Shown in pieces: positions 17,668-26,845 of a DNA stretch of 64,000 bases. The notes under the pieces were generated by a model that was given only the letters and a program-made list of their open reading frames with translations, did not search any database and was not told where the DNA came from. Made by a program: the position numbers and the translations under genes. How positions within the stretch are numbered: the first letter of the stretch is position 1; every line of letters begins with the position of its first letter. The stretch spans positions 1 to 64,000 of the forward strand of contig JAEWHC010000008.1 of assembly GCA_023387985.1 (NCBI GenBank), given 5' to 3'. Source of the DNA: Bacteroidota bacterium (lineage in GTDB: Bacteria > Bacteroidota > Bacteroidia > Chitinophagales > Chitinophagaceae).

Positions 17668-18039
17668 TTAAACCTTGTCTTCCTCTCGCTTTACCACCAA
17701 AAACCAATCGCCTTCCAGAGGCAGCATGCCGTATTCATAAACAAAAGTGTAGATATTCCCTTTTTTGTTGGTATACAAATGGGTGTGGTAATCAAATTGA
17801 AAACCTTCTTTTAGTAGCCTGTCTTTCGGGCATTTGCCCATTTCATTTCCTTCCGGAATAATGGCAGCGAGAATCTTGCGGTTGCGGCGAAGCACCTGGT
17901 TGATGCGATTGATCACCACCCCATCTTCGCTCCGCGCCTGGTTGTTGTACTGGGTGCGGCAATAATCATCGCAATACTTTTTGTCGGCCCTGCCGCGTAA
18001 AGGCTTTCCACAGCTCAGGCATGTGCGATCGTTTTGCAT
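17668..18039 (-). CDS. zinc-ribbon hypothetical protein
   Basis: The 123-residue product starts with a zinc-ribbon-like motif, CLSCGKPLRG then KKYCDDYCR (four cysteines in two C-x2/3-C pairs at about residues 8-28), followed by a helical segment and a C-terminal block LYTNKKGNIYTFVYEYGMLPL. Similar uncharacterised proteins are common in Bacteroidota. The zinc ribbon suggests nucleic acid or protein binding, but there is no direct evidence. The start at 18039 is the ATG directly before the cysteine motif; the frame extends upstream into the methyltransferase gene without family support. Confidence 0.75.
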   Translation of the reverse strand: MQNDRTCLSCGKPLRGRADKKYCDDYCRTQYNNQARSEDGVVINRINQVLRRNRKILAAIIPEGNEMGKCPKDRLLKEGFQFDYHTHLYTNKKGNIYTFVYEYGMLPLEGDWFLVVKREEDKV

Positions 18040-18103
18040 GGTTACGAATATAAGGTAAAAATAAAATGTTGTGAGCCGTTCCCGCCAGGGCAAACGTATT
18101 GCG

Positions 18104-18732
18104 TTATTTTTTCTGGAAGACCATAACCAAAATCCGGGGAATCGTTTCTTGCCCGAGGTCATCAAAAAATTCATTGAATTCAATTATGCTGAATCCATTA
18201 TTTACGGCAGCTGTTGTGAAATCTGAAATATGATGATCAATGCAAGTGAGGGTGTTGGTGCCTTCACTGGTCTGATAGCGCGCTTTTGTACCCTGGTACT
18301 GTTTAAAAGGATGCAATTCACCGATATAAATCCATCCGTTTTCCGCAACTACATGTGTTAGCTTCGCGAAAATGGCGTTGAGATCGCGTATGTGCTCCAA
18401 AACGAGGCTGAACACCACAAGATCATATTTTCTGCCATCAGCAAAACTCCAGGCCTTCAAAATATCCGCCTGCTCAAAGGAGACTTTTAGGGATTGTATC
18501 TTTTGTCTTGCCTGCGCAAGCATTCCTTCCGAAAGATCAATGGCCTTTACCATAGCGGCTTTTGAGCTCAGCCACACTGTATTCTTCCCAGTTCCACAAC
18601 CAATTTCCAGGCAGCTATCAAACTGGTAATGCGCTAAAGTTTGCCGCAGCGCTTTGCCTTCAAGATCACGTGTCTTGTTTTCGTTGGTATCGTAATGCGA
18701 TGACCAGTGTCGTATGCTTCACGAATGTCCAT
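18104..18732 (-). pseudogene. class I SAM-dependent methyltransferase, frameshifted near the 5' end
   Basis: The main frame (from about 18707 down to 18104) encodes a class I methyltransferase with motif I LEIGCGTGKNT, motif II AIDLSEGML, motif III FEQADI and the LVVFSLVLEHI segment. The natural start appears to be ATG at 18732 (MDIREAYD...), but that frame meets the rest only if one base is added near 18704-18709, where the text reads GACAC-TGG. With that base restored the product is about 209 residues, matching the common family length and giving a seamless ...AYD-x-WSSHYDTNENKTRDLEG start. Either a recent inactivating deletion or a sequencing error. A GTG at 18577 would leave out motif I. 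Substrate unknown. Confidence 0.8.
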
Positions 18733-18869
18733 TTTGGGCTAACAATCAAAACTAAGCATTCAGGCCCCGGAATGGAAAATGAATAAGTTGACCCACACCA
18801 GGAAGGTGAACAATAAAACAGCGGCTTCCATTTATGGACACCCCTTGAAAGTTAAGCAATTGGTATTGG

Positions 18870-20249
18870 CTATAATTTCTCGAATCTTGCCTGGAAAAAT
18901 CTCAGGTATTTGGGCTCATACACCATTTTCATTCCTTTGATCTTTTCGCGGCGATCATAAACACGCGCCGTTGATTCTGCAATTACATCCATATGGGCCT
19001 GCGTGTATACGCGTCGAGGAATAGTGAAGCGAACGAGTTCCAGCTTAGGATAATAATTTTCGCCATTCTTTTTTCTTCCTGCGGAAACGATGCCTCTTTC
19101 CATGGTGCGTATGCCTGCGTCCAGGTAAACTTCAGCAGCCAGCGTTTGTGCGGGGAATTCATCCTGAGTCAGATGAGGTAAGAATCGTTTCGCATCTACA
19201 AAAATACCATGGCCGCCCACAGGTAACACGATCGGTATATTGAATTCCAGCATTTTTTCCCGCAGGTAAGCCACTTGTCCCACCCGAGCTTTCATGTGGT
19301 CGTCGTTCACACTTTCGTAAATGCCGATGGCCATAGCCTCCATGTCACGCCCGGCAAGTCCGCCATAGGTATGCAGTCCTTCGTAAACCACCACCAGATT
19401 CCGGGCTTCTTCAAACAGATCCCAGTCGTTCAATGCCAGGAAGCCACCAATATTTACCAGGGCATCTTTCTTTCCGCTGAAAGTCGCGCCATCGGTATAA
19501 CTGCAAATTTCTTTTACAATTTGGGCTATGGATTTGTTCTGGTATCCTTTTTCGCGCAGCTGAATAAAGAAGGCGTTTTCCGCGATGCGGGTCATGTCGA
19601 GCATGATCTTAATGTCATGCTTTTTCGTCATCGCCCGAAGTTCTTTCAGGTTTTGCATGCTTACCGGTTGGCCGCCCGCCATATTTACTGTAACCGCTAC
19701 ACATACATAAGGAATTTTTTTTGCCCCATGTTTCCTGATGAGTTTGTCCAGTTTGTTCAGGTCGATATCCCCTTTGAATGGGTGTTCAATTGTGGGGTCA
19801 TGGGCCTCATCAATGATTACATCCTGAAAAATGCCTCCGGACAGTTCCTGGTGAAGGCGGGTAGTGGTGAAATACATGTTGCCCGGTATGATATCTCCCT
19901 TTTTGATCATGATCTGAGAAAGAATATTCTCCGCGCCCCTTCCCTGGTGCGTTGGTACCAAATACCTGAAGCCATAAACATCCTGCATCGCTTTTTCCAG
20001 GTTATAGAAGTTGCGGCTACCGGCGTAGGCTTCGTCGCCCATCATCAGCCCGCTCCATTGCGCGTCACTCATGGCGTTTGTGCCGCTGTCAGTAAGCAAG
20101 TCAATATAAACGTCTTCCGATTTAAGCAGAAAAGTATTGTAGCCAGCTTGTTTCAGCACCTTGCGGCGGTGAGCAGGCGTTGTCATTTTGAGCAGTTCTA
20201 CCATTTTGATCTTATAAGGTTCTGCCCAGGATTTATGATTTGGTCTCAT
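18870..20249 (-). CDS. tpl: tyrosine phenol-lyase (beta-tyrosinase)
   Basis: A PLP enzyme that splits L-tyrosine into phenol, pyruvate and ammonia. The 459-residue protein aligns by eye along its whole length with Citrobacter-type TPL, including YNTFLL, THQGRGAEN, the PLP lysine in SGKKDALVNIGG (Lys at about 260/261), GLAGRDMEAMAIG and the C-terminal YEPKYLRFFQARF. Two positions that separate it from tryptophanase look TPL-like: Thr in YFTTTR (Asp in tryptophanase) and Arg in TMERG (a hydrophobic residue in tryptophanase). Tryptophanase is the alternative annotation. It is monocistronic, without the transporter that often follows tnaA. Confidence 0.8.
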   Translation of the reverse strand: MRPNHKSWAEPYKIKMVELLKMTTPAHRRKVLKQAGYNTFLLKSEDVYIDLLTDSGTNAMSDAQWSGLMMGDEAYAGSRNFYNLEKAMQDVYGFRYLVPTHQGRGAENILSQIMIKKGDIIPGNMYFTTTRLHQELSGGIFQDVIIDEAHDPTIEHPFKGDIDLNKLDKLIRKHGAKKIPYVCVAVTVNMAGGQPVSMQNLKELRAMTKKHDIKIMLDMTRIAENAFFIQLREKGYQNKSIAQIVKEICSYTDGATFSGKKDALVNIGGFLALNDWDLFEEARNLVVVYEGLHTYGGLAGRDMEAMAIGIYESVNDDHMKARVGQVAYLREKMLEFNIPIVLPVGGHGIFVDAKRFLPHLTQDEFPAQTLAAEVYLDAGIRTMERGIVSAGRKKNGENYYPKLELVRFTIPRRVYTQAHMDVIAESTARVYDRREKIKGMKMVYEPKYLRFFQARFEKL

Positions 20250-20545
20250 GAATTTATTTTTAGGATAATGGAATGCCGTTTGGAGAAAAAAGGCTTTAAG
20301 ATCTGTCAGGTCAAACGGGCTGACCAGGAAAATAACATTCAGGTTGGCCTTCGGATAATATTCTTGAAAAGGATCAGGGCGCAGTGAAGCCTGTAGGTGT
20401 TATCAGCCAATTTTGACTGGTTCAGCTTTACTGTACCTGGCCTGCTTTTGTTTCTCACAATCGTTGAATTAATGGGGTTCCATCAATAAAGGACAAAGCT
20501 ATATACGACAATTGCTCAAAAACCTGATCTAAATCATCAATAAAA
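20250..20545. other. intergenic region upstream of tpl
   Basis: This stretch between the tpl start and the adh terminator holds no supported gene; a long plus-strand frame that enters it is a shadow of tpl. Confidence 0.5.
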
Positions 20546-20577
20546 AAAGCTGCCTCGTATCCTTACAAGACAGCTTT
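20546..20577 (-). terminator. terminator of the adh transcript
   Basis: AAAGCTG and CAGCTTT pair, and the stem continues inward with two mismatches. On the minus strand the hairpin is followed by a run of U from 20542-20548. It lies about 160 bases past the adh stop, beyond the microsatellite, so the repeat would be transcribed as 3' UTR. Confidence 0.7.
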
Positions 20578-20603
20578 AAAATCCTTGGCGTACAGCCCTT
20601 TGC

Positions 20604-20736
20604 TTATCCTCTACCTCTTACCTCTACCTCTACCTCTACCTCTACCTTTTACCTCTACCTCTACCTCTTACCTCTACCTCTACCTCTTACCTCTACCTCT
20701 TACCTCTACCTCTACCTCTACCTTTTCCTCTACCTC
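20604..20736. repeat. hexanucleotide microsatellite (CTCTAC)n
   Basis: About 130 bases consist almost only of CTCTAC units with occasional TT insertions (TCTTACC). On the minus strand it reads (GTAGAG)n. It begins within the adh stop region: the TGA of adh abuts the last unit. A plus-strand open frame through it is low-complexity Leu/Pro/Thr/Ser and is not a gene. Confidence 0.95.
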
Positions 20737-21688
20737 AATCCTGCACTGCGACCAACCTTCCTTTCACGCCTCCTTTCGCAAGGCGATCCAATCCTTCGGC
20801 CACCTCTTCCAATTTTATTTCGGTCAGGTCTGCATCTAATTTTCCTGCAGCCATCAGGCGGTAGACATTGGCAATATCGTTTCCATCCCCACCCTGGCTT
20901 CCTTTTAACGAAGCTCTTTTCAGGATGAGTGTTCGCGTATTAATGGTTGCTTCCAAACGGCCCATACCGACCTGAACAACTGTGCCGTCATTGGCAACCG
21001 CTTCAAGTGCCTGGGCAGTGGTGGTTCCAAAACCGGCAAAATCAACAATCAGTTGACATCCGATAGGTTCCAGGTCCATTACATTTTCAAATACTCCCTT
21101 GCACCCGATTTGTCTTGCAAGCTCGCGGGCTTCGGGGCTCAGGTCTACGGCATAAACCTCGGCACCTTCGGCAATGGCTGCTCTTGCACCAAATTGACCT
21201 AAGCCCCCAACACCTATCAATCCAACTTTCATTCCCGGCTTGCACCCGCCCGTAACAAAAATGGCATGGTAAGATGTCATACCGGCATCCGTGGCAGCAG
21301 CTCCTTGTGCAAAACTTATTTCATCAGGCATGGGGACCAATTGCAGTGCAGGCACAGCTATTTTTGTTGCATAACCTCCATCCCGCTGATATCCGATGGC
21401 AGCACCGGTTTCCGGATGAATAGGTGCAACACCTACACGGTCTCCTACTTTATAACCAGTTACTCCTTCGCCTACCTGCGAGATAACGCCTGCACATTCA
21501 TGCCCAAAGATTAATGGTGCGGCAGTGATGATGTGCATCCAGCCTTCGTCTTCCATTGCACCCACATCGGAGTGGCAAAGGCCTGAAGCCTTAACGTCAA
21601 TTACCACTTCGCCAGGTGCAGCCACCGGATCCGGCTTCTCGATAAACTCAATGGGGTCATGAGTCTTTGTAAATTTCCAACCTTTCAT
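20735..21688 (-). CDS. zinc-type alcohol dehydrogenase (MDR superfamily)
   Basis: The 317-residue product has the MDR layout: catalytic domain with SGLCHSD (catalytic-zinc Cys near residue 38) and GHECAG (His/Glu near 62), then the Rossmann domain with GVGGLGQFGARAA. It lacks the four-cysteine structural zinc loop, and TDAG appears where many family members have a third zinc ligand Cys, so it is a short-form member. An NAD(P)-dependent alcohol/aldehyde activity is likely; substrate unknown. The reading frame ends exactly at the microsatellite. Confidence 0.88.
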   Translation of the reverse strand: MKGWKFTKTHDPIEFIEKPDPVAAPGEVVIDVKASGLCHSDVGAMEDEGWMHIITAAPLIFGHECAGVISQVGEGVTGYKVGDRVGVAPIHPETGAAIGYQRDGGYATKIAVPALQLVPMPDEISFAQGAAATDAGMTSYHAIFVTGGCKPGMKVGLIGVGGLGQFGARAAIAEGAEVYAVDLSPEARELARQIGCKGVFENVMDLEPIGCQLIVDFAGFGTTTAQALEAVANDGTVVQVGMGRLEATINTRTLILKRASLKGSQGGDGNDIANVYRLMAAGKLDADLTEIKLEEVAEGLDRLAKGGVKGRLVAVQD

Positions 21689-21939
21689 GTTTAATGTATT
21701 TTAATTTGAAAAATATTATCCATGCTAAATTTTCAGTCTAAGAAAAATGTTAGCAATAAATATTAAAATTCGTGAAAAAATCGGTGCTGAAAAATGAGAT
21801 TTATCAGGGGCTTTATCAATTACTTATCCTCAACCTTCACGGTGTGAACGGAAGATCAGCTAAATGCTGAAAAAATATCCCGCGTTTTGTCATCATAACA
21901 TGATCAACCTTTTTCACAATCCATTCCCAACCGTTCCTC

Positions 21940-21947
21940 TATTTTTG
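21940..21947 (+). promoter_or_regulatory. -7 box upstream of the His-rich protein gene
   Basis: TATTTTTG matches TAnnTTTG and lies 17 bases before the ATG. No clear -33 TTTG is seen. Confidence 0.45.
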
Positions 21948-21964
21948 CAACACGTTTTCATTTC

Positions 21965-22300
21965 ATGAAAAGGCGAGCGAACATACAACGTTGGACAGCT
22001 TCATTGCTGTTGCTGCTTTTTGCCATCAGCATTACCCCGCAAAAACTGCTGCACCATTGCCTTACTGATCATACCCATATTCTTTGCCTTCATCATTCCA
22101 ACCATATTGAAGAGGCCGCATTCAATTGTCACCATGACCAATTGGTTGTCCATAAATTTTTTCTCGGGGTAGATGGTTTTATTTCTGCAAAACCTGTATT
22201 TACCCTTTCCATACTGCAGGAACAGGTGAAGAAAGCGGTTTTCCCCGGCTTTTTTCGTACACATGATTCCAGAGGGCCACCTGCTTCTCAGCGTTGCTGA
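21965..22300 (+). CDS. small exported His/Cys-rich protein, possible metal binder
   Basis: I do not recognise the family. The 111-residue product has a basic start and a hydrophobic segment (about residues 10-25) like a signal peptide, then a cluster of metal-binding-type residues: eleven His and four Cys in total, with HHC, DHTH, CLHHSNH and CHHD between about residues 29 and 58. It is followed on the same strand by a TonB-dependent receptor. In this phylum small His-rich exported proteins often precede metal-linked TonB receptors. That makes a role in zinc or copper handling plausible but unproven. Confidence 0.6.
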   Translation: MKRRANIQRWTASLLLLLFAISITPQKLLHHCLTDHTHILCLHHSNHIEEAAFNCHHDQLVVHKFFLGVDGFISAKPVFTLSILQEQVKKAVFPGFFRTHDSRGPPASQRC

Positions 22301-22484
22301 GTAACCATTGAGTTGGGTTAAAGCTGTGCATTGTGTGCATGCTGCGGGTTGTGGGTTTTGATCGGGTTGCAGCCAATTTCCACTTTGCATTTCCTTAGGG
22401 AGGGTTTTCCACCTTACTTCATTGCGTTGCATAAGCAATTATCTAACAAGCATACCATTTTTTTCTGCCTTTCAATTGCCAATA

Positions 22485-24803
22485 ATGAAGATTTTTCTTA
22501 CGATAATTTTGGGCCTTTACGGCTTTTCCACCCTAATCGCTCAGCCCTGCACAATACGCTTTCGCGGTCATGTGCATAGCAGCGAAACTCATGAAAACCT
22601 TGCCGGTGCCACCATCCGGCTCAATTCCGGTCAAACATTAACCACCAATGCCAATGGCGATTTTGTTTTCGACAGCCTTTGTGCCGGCGAATACACCATC
22701 ATTATATCACATAGCCATTACCAAACCATTGAGCAAGCGCTGATTTTGGACAGGAATATCCACCTGGATTTCGACCTGAATTTCACAAGCGTGGAACTTT
22801 CCGAAGTAACCGTAACCGGATTGCGCCAGATCAGCAGTACCGGTTTAAGAAAAGAAATAAGCGGCGACCAGCTTGATGCGGCCAAAAGTCTGTCGCTTGC
22901 CCAGGCGCTCAGCCGGCTGAGTGGCGTGGCCTTGCTGCAGACGGGCAGCACCATTTCCAAGCCTGTCATTCACGGGTTACATAGTGCCCGCATCGTTACC
23001 ATCAACAACGGGGTGCGCCAGGAGGGGCAGCAATGGGGAAATGAGCATGCGCCGGAAATTGATCCTTATATTGCCGGTAAACTTTCCGTTATAAAAGGTG
23101 TGGATGAATTGCGCTATGGATCGGATGCTATAGGCGGCGTGGTGTTGATTGAGCCCAGGAAACTGCGCAATACGCCGGGGCAACATGCTGAAATCAATGC
23201 GGCCCTCCATTCCAACAACAAGCAATACGCGGTCTCGGGCATTTTTGAGCAGCAACTCAAAAGCCTTCCCAAATTGACTTACCGGCTGCAGGGTACTTTT
23301 AAAAAAGCAGCAAATATTCATACGCCAGCGTACCGGCTGAACAATACCGCCTTAAGGGAAATCAATTTTTCGGGAACCGCATCCTGGAAAAAGGAGCATT
23401 TTGAAACGGAAGTTTTTTATAGTCGTTTTCAGAACGAAACCGGCATTTTTGCCGGTACACATATTGGCAATTTAACCGATCTTGAAAAAGCCATTCGGGC
23501 TGACAGGCCCGACGCAACTTTTACCGGTCAGGATTCCTACTCCATAGGCCGGCCAAAACAACATGTGGTGCACGACCTGTTGAAATCAAAAACCCATTTT
23601 GATATTGGCAATCACAAATTCAATTTGCTATTAAGCGGGCAATCCAACTACAGGCAGGAGTATGACGTGCTCCGTAATCTGACAAGTCAACATGCCCAGC
23701 TTAACCTAAGGGTATATACTTTTTCCCAGGAACTGACCTGGGAGCATCCGTCTATCGGCAATTTTCGTGGCCTAGCCGGACTGGCTGCCACTCAACAGGA
23801 CAATAGCTATAGCGGCCGGTATCTTATTCCAAATTATACGAGCAATGCTTACGGAGGCTATTTTATTGAAAAATGGAATAAAAAACAATGGAATGCGGAG
23901 GCGGGGATCCGTTACGATCTGAAGGAAATAAATACCAGCCGCCTGCAAGCGGCTTCGCAAACTTTTTCATCCTACCATTTCGAATTCGGCACCATTGCTG
24001 CGTCCGGCAACCTCGGCTACCGGTTTGCGCCGGGATGGAAAAGCAATTTAATGGCATCGATGAGTACAAGAGCGCCACAGGTAAATGAATTGCTGACCAA
24101 TGGCGTGCATCACGGTACGGGAACCTACGAGGTAGGCAATATTGACCTGGATCCTGAAGAATCTTTCCATATTGCACTGACCAACATTTATGAAAATCCC
24201 GGGAAAACCTTTTACAGCGAGCTTACCTTATACAGGAACAGCATCAATCATTTCATATACCAGCAACCGATGCCCGATGAACCGGTACTGACCATACGCG
24301 GAGCATTTCCCCGGATGGCTTACGAAAGCACCAATGCCTTGCTGAGCGGTCTTGATTTTTCCGCGCAGTGGGATCTGAATTCCCATTTATCGGCCGGGAT
24401 AAAATATGCGCTCCTGCGGGCAAAAGACCGCAAGCTGGATGACTGGCTCATCATGATGCCGGCAGACCGCCTGAGTGGTGAAATTATAGTTGGCATGAAG
24501 GACAAAGGCCGGTTCATCCGCAACCAGGCTTCGATGGAAGTGCAGCATGTTTTTAAACAAACCAAAGTTCCATCCGGCTATCTTGGCCAGCACGATTACA
24601 AACTGCCTCCGGCAGCATACACCCTGCTGCATGCCGAAATTTCCACTACGCTAAAACATGAAAAGTGGCCGGCAACCATCAGCATTGCCGGACGCAACCT
24701 GCTGAATACCGCGTACCGGGATTACCTGAACAGTTTCCGCTATTTTACTGATGAAATGGGCCGGAATATCATGGTGCGCATTAAGCTTAACCTGAATAAT
24801 TAA
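22485..24803 (+). CDS. TonB-dependent outer-membrane receptor
   Basis: The 772-residue product has a signal peptide (1-20), a CarboxypepD_reg-like domain (about 25-105, GHVHSSETHENLAGATIRL), a plug with QALSRLSGVALLQTG and SKPVIHGLHSARIVTINNGV, and a 22-strand barrel ending in MGRNIMVRIKLNLNN. It is a single receptor without a SusD partner. The segment QQWGNEHAPEIDP in the plug recurs in a subgroup that I associate with metal uptake. I use the ATG at 22485, which gives a normal signal peptide; the frame continues 21 codons upstream. A lipoprotein follows after 17 bases. Confidence 0.9.
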   Translation: MKIFLTIILGLYGFSTLIAQPCTIRFRGHVHSSETHENLAGATIRLNSGQTLTTNANGDFVFDSLCAGEYTIIISHSHYQTIEQALILDRNIHLDFDLNFTSVELSEVTVTGLRQISSTGLRKEISGDQLDAAKSLSLAQALSRLSGVALLQTGSTISKPVIHGLHSARIVTINNGVRQEGQQWGNEHAPEIDPYIAGKLSVIKGVDELRYGSDAIGGVVLIEPRKLRNTPGQHAEINAALHSNNKQYAVSGIFEQQLKSLPKLTYRLQGTFKKAANIHTPAYRLNNTALREINFSGTASWKKEHFETEVFYSRFQNETGIFAGTHIGNLTDLEKAIRADRPDATFTGQDSYSIGRPKQHVVHDLLKSKTHFDIGNHKFNLLLSGQSNYRQEYDVLRNLTSQHAQLNLRVYTFSQELTWEHPSIGNFRGLAGLAATQQDNSYSGRYLIPNYTSNAYGGYFIEKWNKKQWNAEAGIRYDLKEINTSRLQAASQTFSSYHFEFGTIAASGNLGYRFAPGWKSNLMASMSTRAPQVNELLTNGVHHGTGTYEVGNIDLDPEESFHIALTNIYENPGKTFYSELTLYRNSINHFIYQQPMPDEPVLTIRGAFPRMAYESTNALLSGLDFSAQWDLNSHLSAGIKYALLRAKDRKLDDWLIMMPADRLSGEIIVGMKDKGRFIRNQASMEVQHVFKQTKVPSGYLGQHDYKLPPAAYTLLHAEISTTLKHEKWPATISIAGRNLLNTAYRDYLNSFRYFTDEMGRNIMVRIKLNLNN

Positions 24804-24820
24804 AATCTAAAAACCTGGAT

Positions 24821-25390
24821 ATGACCTTTAAAACTAAAAAATACAGCTTCCTTGTTCTTGCTCTTGCCACCATCTTACTATCCGCGTGTAAGAAAGAAGT
24901 GGGTGGTGAAGAAAATGAAGAAGAGATCATTACCACGCTGCAGCTCGTATTCACTCCGCAGGGAGGCGGCACATCCTTAACTTATGCGTTTGAAGATCCG
25001 GATGGCCCGGGCGGTATTGCTCCTGCAGTCGATAATATCCGCCTTGCTGCACATACCACATACGCGGTAGTTGCCGCTTTTCTGAATAAAACCGAAAACC
25101 CCGTGGACGACATAACACCCGAAATTGTGCAGGAAGGCGAATCGCACCGCATTTATTACATCCCATCTGCCGGAAGCAACATAACGGTAAGCAATTTAAG
25201 CCTTGATGTACTGGGTATGCCACTTGGTGTAACAAGCACCTGGCAAACCGGCGCTGTTTCAACAGGAACGGTAACCGTAACACTCAGGCATTACGGTGGC
25301 AATCCGCCGAATAAAGGTGCCGGTGATCCGGTCGACAGCCCAAAATCATCTACCGATGCCGAAGTGGCTTTCCCCGTTATTGTTGAATAG
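24821..25390 (+). CDS. lipoprotein downstream of the TonB receptor
   Basis: The 189-residue product has a lipoprotein signal with lipobox LLSAC (Cys at about residue 23), an acidic linker EENEEEI, and a beta-rich domain with no motif I can name. Proteins of this layout commonly follow TonB receptors of this subgroup in Bacteroidota, sometimes annotated as periplasmic-binding-fold related. With 17 bases between it and the receptor, it belongs to the same operon and is a likely surface or periplasmic partner in the same uptake. Confidence 0.7.
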   Translation: MTFKTKKYSFLVLALATILLSACKKEVGGEENEEEIITTLQLVFTPQGGGTSLTYAFEDPDGPGGIAPAVDNIRLAAHTTYAVVAAFLNKTENPVDDITPEIVQEGESHRIYYIPSAGSNITVSNLSLDVLGMPLGVTSTWQTGAVSTGTVTVTLRHYGGNPPNKGAGDPVDSPKSSTDAEVAFPVIVE

Positions 25391-25519
25391 GCGGGATTTA
25401 CTTAATTCTTCCAGAATCAATACCATGGTAGATATTGTTTCAAGCGGCGGCCCTGCAACTTTTCACTCCTCATTCCAACATCGTTTATTGGACTAACTTT
25501 GAATACCAAAATAACCGAT

Positions 25520-26176
25520 ATGGATCAGACAGCAATTGCCGCGATGCGGATAGAATACACCAGAAATGCTTTGAATGAAGATGAGGTGGACCGCAATCCA
25601 ATGAAACAGTTTGAAAAATGGTGGGATGAAGCGAACTATGCACAACTCCATGAGCCCAATGCCATGACACTTTCCACAATTGGTGAAGATGGGATGCCTG
25701 ATGCCAGAACTGTATTGGTAAAGGGATTTGATGAACGCGGATTTGTATTTTTTACCAATTACAACAGTGCTAAAAGTAAGCAGCTGGATACGCAAAGCGG
25801 AGCCTGTATTCTTTTTTTCTGGAAGGAACTTGAACGCCAAATCCGGATAAGGGGAAGGGCCGAGCGAATTTCCGCGGCCGAAAGCATCGCCTATTTTGAC
25901 AGCAGGCCGGAAGGAAGTAAACTTGGGGCCTGGGCAAGCCCCCAAAGTATGGTGGTAGCCGGTAAAGGCTGGCTGAAAGAAACTTTTGATTATTATGCTG
26001 AACGTTTTAAACACGGGCAAATTCCAAAGCCTCCGCATTGGGGTGGTTACCGCGTAGCTCCCGAAACCTTTGAATTCTGGCAGGGAAGACCCAACCGGAT
26101 GCATGACAGAATCTTGTATTCGAAGGTTGGCAATTTAAACGGAGGAGAATGGCAAATTGAACGATTGGCGCCGTAG
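25520..26176 (+). CDS. pdxH: pyridoxamine 5'-phosphate oxidase
   Basis: PdxH is the FMN enzyme that oxidises pyridoxine/pyridoxamine 5'-phosphate to PLP. The 218-residue product has the family's flavin-binding split-barrel blocks ARTVLVKGFDERGFVFFTNY and SAKSKQLD, the PLP-site ERQIRIRGRAERI region and the C-terminal FWQGRPNRMHDRI followed by W..ERLAP. All are hallmarks of functional PdxH. The ATG at 25520 is used; the frame begins with an unlikely TTG 21 bases earlier. It stands alone and converges with the hydrolase gene. Confidence 0.95.
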   Translation: MDQTAIAAMRIEYTRNALNEDEVDRNPMKQFEKWWDEANYAQLHEPNAMTLSTIGEDGMPDARTVLVKGFDERGFVFFTNYNSAKSKQLDTQSGACILFFWKELERQIRIRGRAERISAAESIAYFDSRPEGSKLGAWASPQSMVVAGKGWLKETFDYYAERFKHGQIPKPPHWGGYRVAPETFEFWQGRPNRMHDRILYSKVGNLNGGEWQIERLAP

Positions 26177-26207
26177 ATAAAATTGAAAATATATAGAATC
26201 ATGCATT

Positions 26208-26834
26208 CTATTTACGTGTATTCAGAACCCATTTTTCGGCAAGTTGAAGTTCTTCCGGGCTGATGGAATGTGGCTTGCCCTTGTACACATTCAATTCAAC
26301 CTTGGCACCCATATTTTGAAGTAACCCGCGGGTTGCTTCCACCCTTTCCAAAGGCACATGAGGATCCGGATCACCTGTTGAAATAAAAACCGGTGTGCCG
26401 GCAAAATCGCCACTATAATTTTGGTTATTGATCATTTGGCCGATGAGGCCACCTGTAAAAGCCATAGCCCCCCCATAGTGCCGGGCATTACGTGCCAGAA
26501 ATTCCAGTGTGAGGCAAGCGCCCTGCGAAAAGCCTGTAAAATAAATATCTGTAGAGGGCACACCGGCATCCAGGAGGGTGTTTACTTCGTCTTTCAGCCA
26601 ATTGAGTGCAGAGGATAACCAAGGTTCGTTCTGTCTGTCCGGCGCCATAAACGAAAACGGATACCAGCTAAAGCCGGTTGCCTGCGGTGCAAGCAGCGCA
26701 AAATCTTCAAGTGGCAAGTGAGAAGCGAGAGACAAAATATCCTCAGCACTTCCGCCCCTGCCATGCATCATCAAAATAATTTTATTTCCGGGCACGGGAT
26801 CTTCCCCGGCGCTGATCATTTTTCTTTCGTGCAT
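26208..26834 (-). CDS. alpha/beta hydrolase (carboxylesterase/MhqD-like)
   Basis: The 208-residue product is a small cytosolic alpha/beta hydrolase of the phospholipase/carboxylesterase type: oxyanion HGRGGSAED, nucleophile elbow GFSQGA (Ser at about 116), late Asp in STGDPDPHVP and His in KGKPHSISPEE. Bacillus MhqD, part of a quinone stress regulon together with a ring-cleaving dioxygenase, has this same type. The neighbouring upstream genes here are a GNAT protein (11 bases) and a VOC dioxygenase. The ATG at 26834 is used; an upstream TTG is possible. Confidence 0.85.
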   Translation of the reverse strand: MHERKMISAGEDPVPGNKIILMMHGRGGSAEDILSLASHLPLEDFALLAPQATGFSWYPFSFMAPDRQNEPWLSSALNWLKDEVNTLLDAGVPSTDIYFTGFSQGACLTLEFLARNARHYGGAMAFTGGLIGQMINNQNYSGDFAGTPVFISTGDPDPHVPLERVEATRGLLQNMGAKVELNVYKGKPHSISPEELQLAEKWVLNTRK

Positions 26835-26845
26835 GTTAACCAATT

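Noticed and set aside
18870..20249. Tryptophanase (tnaA)
   Set aside because: Thr and Arg at the selectivity positions and the C-terminal tail are closer to tyrosine phenol-lyase, though the alternative is not excluded.
20585..20839. 84-codon plus-strand frame rich in Leu, Pro, Thr and Ser
   Set aside because: Translation of the CTCTAC microsatellite and of the reverse strand of adh; a low-complexity artefact.
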